From Bacteroidota bacterium (lineage in GTDB: Bacteria > Bacteroidota > Bacteroidia > Flavobacteriales > Weeksellaceae): DNA of 64,000 nt. Made by a program: the position numbers and the translations under genes. The notes beneath the pieces are model-generated. The model was not told the origin of the DNA, did not search any database, and saw only the letters and a program-made list of their open reading frames with translations. Position 1 is the stretch's first letter; each line of letters starts with the position of its first letter. The stretch covers positions 62,001-126,000 of the forward strand of contig JAEXBS010000096.1 of assembly GCA_023393915.1 (NCBI GenBank), written 5' to 3'. Positions 15,265-23,797 of this stretch are shown here, piece by piece.

Positions 15265-16515
15265 ATGCAAACCATCGAATTCAATAAAGATTGGAAGCTT
15301 AAGCTCCAAAACCGATTTCTAAATTATGTTAAGATTTATTCAACTAGTGATCCTGACAGCAACACAACCCCCTCAACGCCCCAACAATGGAACATCGCTA
15401 AATACATTTTTGAAGAATTACAAGAACTTGGTCTTTCTGATGTCGAACTTGATGGGAATGGATACATTTATGCCACTCTACCTTCAAACTTAGAAGCAGA
15501 AGAACTTCCTACAATAGGATTCATTGCACATTACGACACTTCTCCAGACTTCAATGGAGAGAATGTTAATCCCCAAATCTGGGAATCGTACGACGGAAAA
15601 GAACTACTACTTAATAAAGAAACTGGATTTACACTCTCACCAGAGAAATTTGAAAGCTTAAAAAAATACATCGGAGATACATTAATTACAACCGATGGTA
15701 CTTCCCTCTTAGGAGCAGACGATAAGGCTGGTGTTGCGGAAATAGTAACCGCTGCAGAATATCTATTAGCTCATCCTGAGATTAAGCACGGAAAAATCGT
15801 TATTGGCTTTACTCCTGATGAGGAAATCGGTCGTGGTGCTCATAAATTTGATGTTGAAAAATTTGGAGCAGAATGGGCCTACACTATGGACGGTAGCGAA
15901 GCGGGTGAGTTAGAATTTGAAAACTTTAATGCTGCCGGGGCCGTAGTTAGAATTCAAGGTCTTAGTGTTCATCCTGGGTATGCCTACGGAAAAATGATTA
16001 ACGCCGCCCTACTTGCAGCTGAATTTGCATCGCTACTTCCAGCAAATGAGACCCCTGCTACAACAAAAGGATACGAAGGTTTTTTCCATCTAATGGATAT
16101 TCATGCAGATATTTCGGAGGCGAAACTTCAGTACATTATTCGTGATCACGATGCCAATAAATTTGAAGACAGAAAAAATTTACTATCACAATTGGTAGCT
16201 GATTTTAATCAAAAACATGGCGAAGGCACAGCTCAAGTAGAAATCAAAGAGCAATATCGCAATATGAAACAACAATTCGAAGGAAAAATGCACATTATTG
16301 AATTGGCCTCCAAAGCGATGGAAATGGCTAACGTAGAGCCAAAAATCAAAGCGATACGAGGTGGAACCGATGGGGCGCAGCTGTCCTATATGGGACTTCC
16401 TTGTCCAAACATTTTCGCGGGAGGAATGAATTTTCACGGGCCTTATGAGTACGTTTCAGTGGAAACTATGCTTAAGGCGGTTAATGTAATTATCAATATT
16501 TCTATGCAGAAATAA
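15265..16515 (+). CDS. pepT: Peptidase T (tripeptide aminopeptidase)
   Basis: A 416-residue M20B di-zinc aminopeptidase that removes the N-terminal residue of tripeptides in the cytosol. Metal-site motifs are FIAHYDTSPDF (about residues 89-99), LLGADDKAGVAEI with the bridging Asp (about 149-161), TPDEEIGRGAH with the catalytic Glu pair (about 183-193), YTMDGSEAGELE (about 208-219) and the C-terminal NFHGPYEYVSVETM with the last His ligand. Length is normal. It is monocistronic, between its own -7 element and a strong terminator. Confidence 0.97.
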   Translation: MQTIEFNKDWKLKLQNRFLNYVKIYSTSDPDSNTTPSTPQQWNIAKYIFEELQELGLSDVELDGNGYIYATLPSNLEAEELPTIGFIAHYDTSPDFNGENVNPQIWESYDGKELLLNKETGFTLSPEKFESLKKYIGDTLITTDGTSLLGADDKAGVAEIVTAAEYLLAHPEIKHGKIVIGFTPDEEIGRGAHKFDVEKFGAEWAYTMDGSEAGELEFENFNAAGAVVRIQGLSVHPGYAYGKMINAALLAAEFASLLPANETPATTKGYEGFFHLMDIHADISEAKLQYIIRDHDANKFEDRKNLLSQLVADFNQKHGEGTAQVEIKEQYRNMKQQFEGKMHIIELASKAMEMANVEPKIKAIRGGTDGAQLSYMGLPCPNIFAGGMNFHGPYEYVSVETMLKAVNVIINISMQK

Positions 16516-16535
16516 CCTCTCTAAAACACTTCTAG

Positions 16536-16573
16536 AAGGTTGCCTCATGGTCCCATTGAGGCAACCTTTTTAA
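16536..16573 (+). terminator. Terminator of pepT
   Basis: A 12-bp perfect stem AAGGTTGCCTCA / TGAGGCAACCTT with a 9-nt loop, followed by TTTTAAATTT. Confidence 0.88.
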
Positions 16574-16612
16574 ATTTAATCTTTACTTAACGCCTAGTTC
16601 ACATTCAGCCAT

Positions 16613-16620
16613 TAACTTTG
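16613..16620 (+). promoter_or_regulatory. -7 promoter element of the LpxH-like gene
   Basis: TAACTTTG matches TAnnTTTG, 13 nt before the ATG at 16634, so the leader would be only a few nucleotides. Confidence 0.55.
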
Positions 16621-16633
16621 GAAAAACTCATAA

Positions 16634-17485
16634 ATGACTGAAAGACGAGACGTTGAAATAGCAATTCTTTCTGATATCCACTTAGGAACCTACGGATGTC
16701 ATGCTACTGAACTACTTTCCTATCTTAAAAGTGTCAATCCTAAACTTCTCATTTTAAACGGAGATATTATTGACGGCTGGGCATTTTCAAAAAGATACTT
16801 CCCTAATTCGCACATGGCCGTAATTAGTGAAATATTTAAAATGATGCAAAGAGACACAAAAGTCATCTACATTACTGGAAACCATGATGAATTCCTTCGC
16901 AAATACTCTGATTTGGCTATGGGGAATCTATTTTTAACCGATAAGTATTTACTTGAAATTCATGGAAAGAAACATTGGATTTTCCATGGAGATATTTTCG
17001 ATCATACTACAAAAGGCGGTGCGAAAATTATAGCGAAAATAGGAGGTATTGGATACGACTGGCTAATATTGTTAAACCGAGGTATCAACTGGTTATTGAA
17101 ATTAATGGGGCACCAGAAAGTCTCCTTATCTAAAAAGATTAAAAACTCCGTTAAAAAAGCAGTTAAATTTATTGCAGATTTTGAAGAGAAAGCAATTGAA
17201 CTTGCAATTGACAATAAATACGATTATGTAATTTGTGGTCACATACATATGCCTGCCGACCGAATAATAAAAACGGATCATGGACAAACACACTATCTAA
17301 ATTCTGGAGACTGGATTGAAAATCTCTCTTGGTTAGAATACGACCTCGGTCAATGGAGTTTAAACTACTTTGATGAATCAAAATTTAAAAAACCAGTAAT
17401 AGAATCCTATTCGGTCAACTTAGATATACAAGATTTAATCAAACCCCCTTCTTTTGCAGCTTTTACGGCTACTAAAATTCATTAA
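16634..17485 (+). CDS. Metallophosphoesterase, probable UDP-2,3-diacylglucosamine diphosphatase (LpxH-like)
   Basis: A 283-residue calcineurin-like phosphoesterase with all five metal-site motifs: LSDIHLG (about residues 13-19), NGDIIDGW (about 43-50), TGNHDEF (about 80-86), FHGDIFDH (about 117-124) and CGHIHMPAD (about 201-209). Enzymes of this type in Bacteroidota are annotated as releasing UMP from UDP-2,3-diacylglucosamine during lipid A synthesis at the membrane. The specific substrate is inferred from family resemblance only. Its stop codon overlaps that of the convergent thiL gene. Confidence 0.85.
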   Translation: MTERRDVEIAILSDIHLGTYGCHATELLSYLKSVNPKLLILNGDIIDGWAFSKRYFPNSHMAVISEIFKMMQRDTKVIYITGNHDEFLRKYSDLAMGNLFLTDKYLLEIHGKKHWIFHGDIFDHTTKGGAKIIAKIGGIGYDWLILLNRGINWLLKLMGHQKVSLSKKIKNSVKKAVKFIADFEEKAIELAIDNKYDYVICGHIHMPADRIIKTDHGQTHYLNSGDWIENLSWLEYDLGQWSLNYFDESKFKKPVIESYSVNLDIQDLIKPPSFAAFTATKIH

Positions 17486-18543
17486 CTCTCATTCCTTTTA
17501 AGAAAGGCGTCCCAACCTTGAGCGGTAATAGGTGAGAGTTCACCACTACCTCTTAGTACCATATGATTACCTTGATCCCTAGAGACCGCATGTCCGATCA
17601 CAGTAAAGTCAGGATGATTTTTTAACCGATCGTATTGGTCCGATGGAATGGTAAAGAGGAGCTCATAGTCTTCACCTCCACTTAACGCGCACATTGCCGG
17701 ATTTAAATTAAATTCATCAGCAGTAGTAATCGTTAAAGTATCGAGTGGAATCTTCTCTTCATATAATCGAAACCCCACCTGAGAACGGTCGGATAGATGA
17801 AGAATTTCGGAGGCGAGACCATCAGAAATATCAATCATAGATGTTGGCTGTACTTCTAAAGTTTTTAATATTTCTTTAATGTCCGATCTAGCTTCAGGCT
17901 TTAATTGGCGTTGCAAAAGATAATCATACCCTTCCATCTCTGGTTGCATTTGTGGATTTGCTAAAAACACAGCATGTTCTCGCTCCAAGATTTGCAGACC
18001 TAAGTAAGCCGCACCAAGGTCTCCAGTGACCACCAATAAATCATGCTCCTTAGCTCCACTTCTTGAGACCAACTCCTGGCTTTGCTCCATTCCCACTGCA
18101 GTTAATGTTAACACTAACCCACTTGTAGAACTTGTGGTGTCTCCACCAACTACATCAACACCATACTTCTGTGCAGCGAGCTGCAGCCCCAAATAGATTT
18201 CCTCGATCGCTTCCACTGGAAAACGATTGGAAAGCGCGACGGATACTAAAAGTTGAGTGGGTAAGGCATTCATCGCGACTATATCACTTAGAGCAACAAC
18301 AGCAGCTTTGTATCCCAAATGCTTTAAAGGAACGTATCCTAAATTAAAATGCACTCCTTCAAAGAGCGTATCTGTACTGACAACGACTTGCTTGCCATCA
18401 GGATTAATAATCGCGGCATCGTCCCCCACTCCCAAAACCGACGAGGGATTGTTTAAACTAAAGTTTTCGGTTAGATGTTTTATCAATCCAAATTCTCCGT
18501 ATTTGGATATGGGCGTAAGTTGTGGGCTTTTATCTTCTAACAT
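17482..18543 (-). CDS. thiL: Thiamine-monophosphate kinase
   Basis: A 353-residue ATP-dependent kinase that phosphorylates thiamine monophosphate to the active cofactor thiamine diphosphate. The AIR-synthase-like fold is shown by GVGDDAAII (about residues 39-47), ALSDIVAMNALP with metal-binding Asp (about 85-96), VVGGDTTSS (about 134-142), SMIDISDGLASE (about 236-247) and the closing SGGEDYELLF (about 287-296). Length is slightly above the usual 320-350. It overlaps the convergent phosphatase gene by 4 bp and follows the thioesterase gene by 26 bp on the same strand. Confidence 0.95.
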   Translation of the reverse strand: MLEDKSPQLTPISKYGEFGLIKHLTENFSLNNPSSVLGVGDDAAIINPDGKQVVVSTDTLFEGVHFNLGYVPLKHLGYKAAVVALSDIVAMNALPTQLLVSVALSNRFPVEAIEEIYLGLQLAAQKYGVDVVGGDTTSSTSGLVLTLTAVGMEQSQELVSRSGAKEHDLLVVTGDLGAAYLGLQILEREHAVFLANPQMQPEMEGYDYLLQRQLKPEARSDIKEILKTLEVQPTSMIDISDGLASEILHLSDRSQVGFRLYEEKIPLDTLTITTADEFNLNPAMCALSGGEDYELLFTIPSDQYDRLKNHPDFTVIGHAVSRDQGNHMVLRGSGELSPITAQGWDAFLKRNES

Positions 18544-18569
18544 AAGGGTGAGCGCTTAATAAGGAATTT

Positions 18570-19067
18570 TTATAATTGGAATAGTGAAGGATCCAAATTT
18601 TCTGGCTTAAAAGGTAGATTTTTTATATCATCCCTACTTAAAGTAACCGTATCGTCACTTTTGTAGTTATTAAGTACCTCTAGAATTTCTGAAGGCGGAG
18701 TTGTTGTTTTGCGCAGCATCATATCAATCCAAACTCCCATGGCTTCGGCCGTAGCACAATGGGTGCCGTCTTCTAAATAGAATTTATGACGGAAACGATA
18801 AATTGCTCCATCGCTTGATGCTCCATCAATTTCCAGACTAACAAAAATTTTCTGACTCATATAGATTTCCTTGAAAAAGGAATACCTCTCATGTAAAATC
18901 ACCGGACCTATTCCCCAACGATTAAGTTCCTTGAGTCCGATTTTCTTTTCTGTCATAAAAGCCATTCTGGTCTGCGCACAATACTGCATATAAGAAGAAT
19001 TAGCCAAATGACGGTTGGCATCGATGTCACTCCAACGTACATCAAATGGACAATAATATACTGACAT
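18570..19067 (-). CDS. Acyl-CoA thioesterase, hotdog fold (4-hydroxybenzoyl-CoA thioesterase family)
   Basis: A 165-residue single hotdog-domain protein. The catalytic Asp lies in VRWSDIDANRHLANSSYMQY (about residues 9-28), the family signature, followed by a beta-sheet with EIYMSQKIFVSLEID. The family hydrolyses acyl-CoA thioesters, but chain preference cannot be read from sequence. It is probably co-transcribed with thiL and has its own -7 element upstream. Confidence 0.87.
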   Translation of the reverse strand: MSVYYCPFDVRWSDIDANRHLANSSYMQYCAQTRMAFMTEKKIGLKELNRWGIGPVILHERYSFFKEIYMSQKIFVSLEIDGASSDGAIYRFRHKFYLEDGTHCATAEAMGVWIDMMLRKTTTPPSEILEVLNNYKSDDTVTLSRDDIKNLPFKPENLDPSLFQL

Positions 19068-19098
19068 AATTTTATTATTAATGGTTCAAAAGAAAGCT

Positions 19099-19106
19099 CA
19101 AAATTA
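19099..19106 (-). promoter_or_regulatory. -7 promoter element of the thioesterase-thiL operon
   Basis: TAATTTTG on the minus strand matches TAnnTTTG, 31 nt before the start codon at 19067. Confidence 0.5.
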
Positions 19107-19133
19107 CGGATAAATAGGCGGAGAGAAAAATTG

Positions 19134-19141
19134 TACTTTTG
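19134..19141 (+). promoter_or_regulatory. -7 promoter element of the flavoprotein gene
   Basis: TACTTTTG matches TAnnTTTG, 25 nt before the ATG at 19167. Confidence 0.6.
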
Positions 19142-19166
19142 CCCCGAGCAAAACTACCGTTGAGAA

Positions 19167-20372
19167 ATGAAAAAACACGTTGTAATTGTAGGTGCAGGGG
19201 CTTGTGGCTTTTTCACTGCAGCCAACTTAGACCCTGAGAAATGCCACGTAACCCTCTTAGAGCAGAATGCAGATGTTTTACAAAAAGTTAAAATTTCAGG
19301 GGGAGGTCGATGCAATGTCACGCATGCAGAATTTGATCCTAGAATCCTTTGTGAGTATTATCCTAGAGGAAATAAAGAATTAAGAAGCGTCTTTTCTAAA
19401 TTCCAACCAGCAGATACTATTGAATGGTTTGAGCAAAGGGGCGTCCATCTTAAAACGGAGCAAGACGGGCGAATGTTTCCGGAGTCTAATAGCTCGAGTA
19501 CCATTATTGAATGTTTTAAAAAAGAAGTACTTCAAAAAGGATTTGAAATTAGAACAAAGACGAAAGTCACAGAAATTTTATATCAAAATCCAGGCTTCAT
19601 CGTAAAGGTTGGCCCCGAATCAATCTACGCCGATTATCTAGTTTATGCCACTGGAAGTACCCCTAAATCTTTAAATATACTTCATTCCTTTGGTCATACT
19701 ATTATTCCACAAGTACCCTCCCTCTTTACTTTTAATATTGAAGATCCTTTACTCGAAGGTTTAGCAGGCACTTCTTTTACCCTCGCACAAGTAGAAATTC
19801 CTTCCCTTAATTCATTTGAGCAAGGACCTTTACTAATTACTCATTGGGGGCTTTCTGGGCCAGCAATTCTTAAATCTTCTGCATGGAAAGCGCGTGAATT
19901 AGGAGAACTAGACTACCAATTTAACCTTAAAATTAATTTTGTAGGACTTAGTTTCTCTGATGCAATGGAATTGTTACTAAAGAACAAAGCTCAACAGCCA
20001 AGCAAAAAACTAATTCAATCCAAACCTTTTGAAATTACACAACGTTTTTGGGCCAAAATAGTTGATCTGTCAGTGGAAGACCCAAACAAGCCCATTGGGC
20101 ATCTTACAAAAAAAGAAGCTCAACAGATTGTGGAAAATCTAACGCAAAAAACATTTTCAGTGAAGGGAAAATCCACATTTAAAGAAGAATTTGTGTCGGC
20201 AGGGGGTGTGGATTTAAAAGAAATTGATTTTAAAACTATGCAGTCCCGTAAGATTCAAGGACTTTACCTGGGTGGAGAAGTATTAAATATCGATGCAGTG
20301 ACGGGCGGATTCAATTTTCAGGCATGCTGGAGCGAAGGATTTCTCATTTCCCAACATCTGAATTCACATTAA
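19167..20372 (+). CDS. NAD(P)/FAD-dependent oxidoreductase, HI0933/YhiN family
   Basis: A 401-residue flavoprotein with an N-terminal Rossmann FAD motif VGAGACGFFTAANL (about residues 8-21), the HI0933-specific SGGGRCNVTHAEF (about 45-57), a central substrate/cap region and the closing FAD motif GGEVLNIDAVTGGFNFQACW (about 371-390). Family members were once named aminoacetone oxidases, and their true substrate is unknown. There is no signal peptide. The stop codon abuts the stop of mutS on the other strand with no base between them. Confidence 0.92.
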   Translation: MKKHVVIVGAGACGFFTAANLDPEKCHVTLLEQNADVLQKVKISGGGRCNVTHAEFDPRILCEYYPRGNKELRSVFSKFQPADTIEWFEQRGVHLKTEQDGRMFPESNSSSTIIECFKKEVLQKGFEIRTKTKVTEILYQNPGFIVKVGPESIYADYLVYATGSTPKSLNILHSFGHTIIPQVPSLFTFNIEDPLLEGLAGTSFTLAQVEIPSLNSFEQGPLLITHWGLSGPAILKSSAWKARELGELDYQFNLKINFVGLSFSDAMELLLKNKAQQPSKKLIQSKPFEITQRFWAKIVDLSVEDPNKPIGHLTKKEAQQIVENLTQKTFSVKGKSTFKEEFVSAGGVDLKEIDFKTMQSRKIQGLYLGGEVLNIDAVTGGFNFQACWSEGFLISQHLNSH

Positions 20373-22964
20373 TTATTTTCCAATCATTTTTTTGATTGCA
20401 TTTAATTTCATTAGCGCCTCCAAAGGAGTCAATGAATCGATATCAATCTTTGTTAATTCTTCACGAATATTTTCAAGTACCGGATCTTCAAGTTGAAAGA
20501 AAGATAATTGTAAATCAGGGTCGCTACTAGAGGTTTTATTTTTCTTCTTTTCTTCCTTATCCCGATGTTTTAACTCTAAGGTCTTTAACATCTCATTTGC
20601 TCGATGTAAAACTTTCACTGGCATACCTGCTAGTTTAGCCACATGAATTCCGAAACTATGTTCGCTTCCTCCAGGCAGGAGTTTTCTTAAAAAAACAATC
20701 GATCCGTCATGTTCTTGAATCGAAACATGGAAATTCTTTATTCTTTCAAATTCGTGTGTCATCTCATTCAACTCATGATAATGGGTTGCAAATAGTGTTT
20801 TTGCCCGTTTTTCATCTTCATGTAAAAACTCAGCAATGGCCCAAGCAATCGATACTCCATCATAAGTGGAAGTTCCTCTCCCAATTTCGTCTAAAAGAAT
20901 TAAACTTCGATCCGTTCGGTTGTTTAGAATGCTGGCTGCCTCGTTCATTTCTACCATGAAAGTAGACTCACCTGCTGCTAAGTTGTCAGAAGCTCCTACT
21001 CTAGTGAAAATACGATCTAAAATGCCAATTTTCGCATGCATTGCAGGTACAAAACAACCGATTTGTGCCAATAAACATATTAATGCCGTTTGTCTTAATA
21101 GAGCTGATTTACCGGCCATATTCGGACCCGTTACCATTAGGATCTGCTGCGAATCCCTATCAAGATACAAATCATTTGAAATGTACTTTTCACCTAAAGG
21201 AAGTGACTTTTCAATGATCGGATGCCTTGCTTCTTTAAGCTCAATGTTGTATCCCTCATTAATGGCTGGCCGGGTGTAATTTTCCTGTTGAGACAGCTCT
21301 GAAAACCCAACAGCCACATCAATCTGAGCTAAAACACTAGCGTTGTGCTGAATAGAGGTCATCTCTTTTAATACATGGCTGGTCACCTCTCTATAAAGCG
21401 CGAACTCAAGCTGAGCAATCTTTTCCTCTGCTCCAAGAATTTGTGACTCGTACTCTTTCAGCTCCGTAGTGATGTACCTCTCTGCATTCACCAGCGTTTG
21501 CTTTCTAATCCATTCCTCAGGCACGCGATCTTTGTGGGCGTTGCGAACTTCTATATAATAACCAAATACATTATTAAAATCGATTTTCAAAGAACTTATT
21601 CCCGTTCTTTCAATTTCTCTTTGGCACATTTGATCTAAATAGCCCTTACCGCTAGATTGAAGATTTCTTAGGCGATCAAGTTCCTCTGAAACTCCTTCTC
21701 TAATTGTGTTTCCTTTCGAAATATGAACAGGGAGTTCTTCATTCAATTGGACATTAAGATATTCTATTAATTCTTTCAAATCCTGAAAGGATGGGAGGAG
21801 TACTTCTATTTCAGAATATGAACTTAATTTTTCAGAAATAGCTTCTATTATCGTTAAGCTTTCCCGTAGGTTACCAAGTTCTTTTGGCGAAATCCGTTCT
21901 GCCGCTAGTTTACCAACTAAACGATCCAAGTCGGAAACAAGCGGTAATAGTCCCTGTAATTCCCATTTTAGGGCATCGTTCTGATTAAAAAATTCAACTA
22001 GAGATAAGCGATGGTTTATTTGAGTTAAATCCTTTAGAGGAAGCATTATCCTTCTTCGAAGTAAACGCCCACCCATTGGAGTTTTTGTATGGTCTACAAT
22101 ATCCAAAAGGCTTTTTCCTTCTCTGGAACTTGGATAGACAATCTCCAAATTTCTTAAAGTAAAGCGGTCTAAAACCATATAGGAATCTTGCGGTAAGGCT
22201 TGAATTCGAGTGATGTGAGATAGTAACTGGTGGTGCGTATCTTCAACTAGATAAGCAAAAATGGATCCTGCAGCGATGACTCCGAGGCGTAACTCTTCGA
22301 CTCCGAACCCTTTCAAAGATTTCGTCTTGAAATGGGTAGTTAACTTATCCTGCGCATAGGAATCTTGATAAGCCCAATCCTCAAGTTTAGTTGTTTTAAT
22401 CTTTAGATTACTAGGGAGGCTTTTTAACCGCTGTGAAAGAATTTCACTAGGCGAAAACGTGTCCACCACATGCATTAAATCGTTTTCCTTCCCCTCTCCA
22501 ACAAGGAATTCGCCCGTGGAAACATCTACTAACGCATATCCGTACCCGTCTTTATGTTGGTGAATGGACATTAAGAAGTTATTCTTCTTTGAAGAAAGAA
22601 CTTGATCATTGAAGGTCACACCAGGTGTCACAAGTTCCGTTACCCCCCTTTTCACAATTCCTTTCACCATTTTTGGATCTTCGAGCTGATCACAAATAGC
22701 GACACGAAGGCCACTGCGAACAAGTTTAGGCAAATAAGTGTCAATCGAATGATGTGGAAACCCTGCTAATTCGGTCCGCGAATCACCATTGTTCCTATTG
22801 GTAAGCACAATACCAAGAATCTTGGAAGCTGTAACTGCATCAGCACCAAACGTTTCGTAAAAATCACCCACTCTAAAGAGCAGTAAAGCATCAGGATACT
22901 TTGCTTTAATCCCATTATACTGGGTCATGAGAGGTGTAATCTTCTTCTTTTGCTCTTTCGCCAT
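20373..22964 (-). CDS. mutS: DNA mismatch repair protein MutS
   Basis: An 863-residue mismatch-recognition ATPase. The N-terminal mismatch-binding domain has VGDFYETF (about residues 31-38) with the Phe-x-Glu that stacks on the mispaired base. The connector, lever and clamp regions follow. The C-terminal ATPase carries Walker A TGPNMAGKSALLRQ (about 616-629), Walker B LILLDEIGRGTSTYDG (about 692-707) and TLFATHYHEL. Length is normal for MutS1. It is transcribed divergently from a SpoU methyltransferase gene from mutually overlapping promoters. mutL is not in the window. Confidence 0.98.
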   Translation of the reverse strand: MAKEQKKKITPLMTQYNGIKAKYPDALLLFRVGDFYETFGADAVTASKILGIVLTNRNNGDSRTELAGFPHHSIDTYLPKLVRSGLRVAICDQLEDPKMVKGIVKRGVTELVTPGVTFNDQVLSSKKNNFLMSIHQHKDGYGYALVDVSTGEFLVGEGKENDLMHVVDTFSPSEILSQRLKSLPSNLKIKTTKLEDWAYQDSYAQDKLTTHFKTKSLKGFGVEELRLGVIAAGSIFAYLVEDTHHQLLSHITRIQALPQDSYMVLDRFTLRNLEIVYPSSREGKSLLDIVDHTKTPMGGRLLRRRIMLPLKDLTQINHRLSLVEFFNQNDALKWELQGLLPLVSDLDRLVGKLAAERISPKELGNLRESLTIIEAISEKLSSYSEIEVLLPSFQDLKELIEYLNVQLNEELPVHISKGNTIREGVSEELDRLRNLQSSGKGYLDQMCQREIERTGISSLKIDFNNVFGYYIEVRNAHKDRVPEEWIRKQTLVNAERYITTELKEYESQILGAEEKIAQLEFALYREVTSHVLKEMTSIQHNASVLAQIDVAVGFSELSQQENYTRPAINEGYNIELKEARHPIIEKSLPLGEKYISNDLYLDRDSQQILMVTGPNMAGKSALLRQTALICLLAQIGCFVPAMHAKIGILDRIFTRVGASDNLAAGESTFMVEMNEAASILNNRTDRSLILLDEIGRGTSTYDGVSIAWAIAEFLHEDEKRAKTLFATHYHELNEMTHEFERIKNFHVSIQEHDGSIVFLRKLLPGGSEHSFGIHVAKLAGMPVKVLHRANEMLKTLELKHRDKEEKKKNKTSSSDPDLQLSFFQLEDPVLENIREELTKIDIDSLTPLEALMKLNAIKKMIGK

Positions 22965-23002
22965 ACTGCCTAGATCTGAATCGCTTGGATGTAGAAAATG
23001 TT

Positions 23003-23010
23003 TAATTTTG
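23003..23010 (+). promoter_or_regulatory. -7 promoter element of the SpoU methyltransferase gene
   Basis: TAATTTTG matches TAnnTTTG and lies 14 nt before the ATG at 23025. It lies downstream of an earlier in-frame ATG at 22998, which is why that start is rejected. One base separates it from the opposing mutS element. Confidence 0.6.
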
Positions 23011-23011
23011 C

Positions 23012-23019
23012 CAAAAATA
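23012..23019 (-). promoter_or_regulatory. -7 promoter element of mutS
   Basis: TATTTTTG on the minus strand matches TAnnTTTG, 47 nt before the mutS start at 22964. It faces the methyltransferase element at 23003-23010. Confidence 0.55.
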
Positions 23020-23024
23020 CAAAA

Positions 23025-23561
23025 ATGTCTTCCACAAAAAAACTTAAACTCGAGGAGCTCAACCGAATAGACATCGCTACATTTAAAAATGCAAAAAAAA
23101 CTCCGATAGTCGTTGTCTTAGATAACGTACGCAGCATGCACAATGTAGGAGCAATATTTCGTACTAGTGATGCCTTTTTAGTTGAAAAGATTATCCTTTG
23201 TGGAATCACTCCCACTCCTCCTCACCGGGAAATTCACAAAGCTGCATTGGGGGCAACGGACAGTGTCGACTGGATTTATGAAAAGGATATCACTACGGCG
23301 CTTTCCCACTTAAAAGCAGAAGGATATAACATTGTAGGCATCGAACAAACCAATTCAAGTAAGTCCATAGAAACATTTCATTGCGACAATAAAAAACCCT
23401 ATGCAATGGTGCTTGGAAATGAAGTAGATGGATTGGACGAAAATGCATTTTCTCTTTACGATCATTTTTTAGAAGTACCTCAAGAGGGAACCAAACATTC
23501 ACTCAATGTTTCGGTTTGCGCAGGAATTGCACTTTGGGAATTATACAAACAACTGCGATAG
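23025..23561 (+). CDS. SpoU/TrmH-family RNA 2'-O-methyltransferase
   Basis: A 178-residue SPOUT-class enzyme that methylates ribose 2'-OH in tRNA or rRNA using S-adenosylmethionine. Motif 1 is LDNVRSMHNVGAIFRTSDAF (about residues 31-50) with the catalytic Asn and Arg. Motif 2 is MVLGNEVDGL (about 126-135). Motif 3 is VPQEGTKHSLNVSVCAGIAL (about 148-167), forming the knot. The start was moved to 23025 because the -7 element lies between the first ATG and this one. The exact RNA target is not determinable here. Confidence 0.93.
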   Translation: MSSTKKLKLEELNRIDIATFKNAKKTPIVVVLDNVRSMHNVGAIFRTSDAFLVEKIILCGITPTPPHREIHKAALGATDSVDWIYEKDITTALSHLKAEGYNIVGIEQTNSSKSIETFHCDNKKPYAMVLGNEVDGLDENAFSLYDHFLEVPQEGTKHSLNVSVCAGIALWELYKQLR

Positions 23562-23631
23562 CAAAAAAACCCAAAATAGGCTCTCATTTAGCTATTTACT
23601 AATTTACTAGAAAATATTGCTAAAAACAACA

Positions 23632-23661
23632 ATCCGCAAAGTCTTGATAGACAGTGCGGAT
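23632..23661. other. Stem-loop in the gap before the CBS gene
   Basis: ATCCGCA (23632-23638) pairs with TGCGGAT (23655-23661), and the inner GTCT / AGAC pair around a TGAT loop, separated by a 2-nt internal bulge on each side. It may be the methyltransferase gene's terminator, though it is 70 bp past the stop and has no T-run. The rest of the 236-bp gap is AT-rich with nothing recognised. Confidence 0.4.
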
Positions 23662-23797
23662 AGTAATAAATCTAATAAAAAGTAAAAATGAAAGCCTGCA
23701 AAGATAAAATTATTTTTTATCCTACACAACTACAATTTTTAAAGCTGAGGTTAATAGAATTTTAACTTCGGTATTTTTTTATTTTTCCTAAATTAGC

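Noticed and set aside
20866..21279. 137-codon plus-strand frame opposite mutS
   Set aside because: It lies wholly antisense to the well-conserved ATPase part of mutS and shows no domain, start context or promoter of its own.
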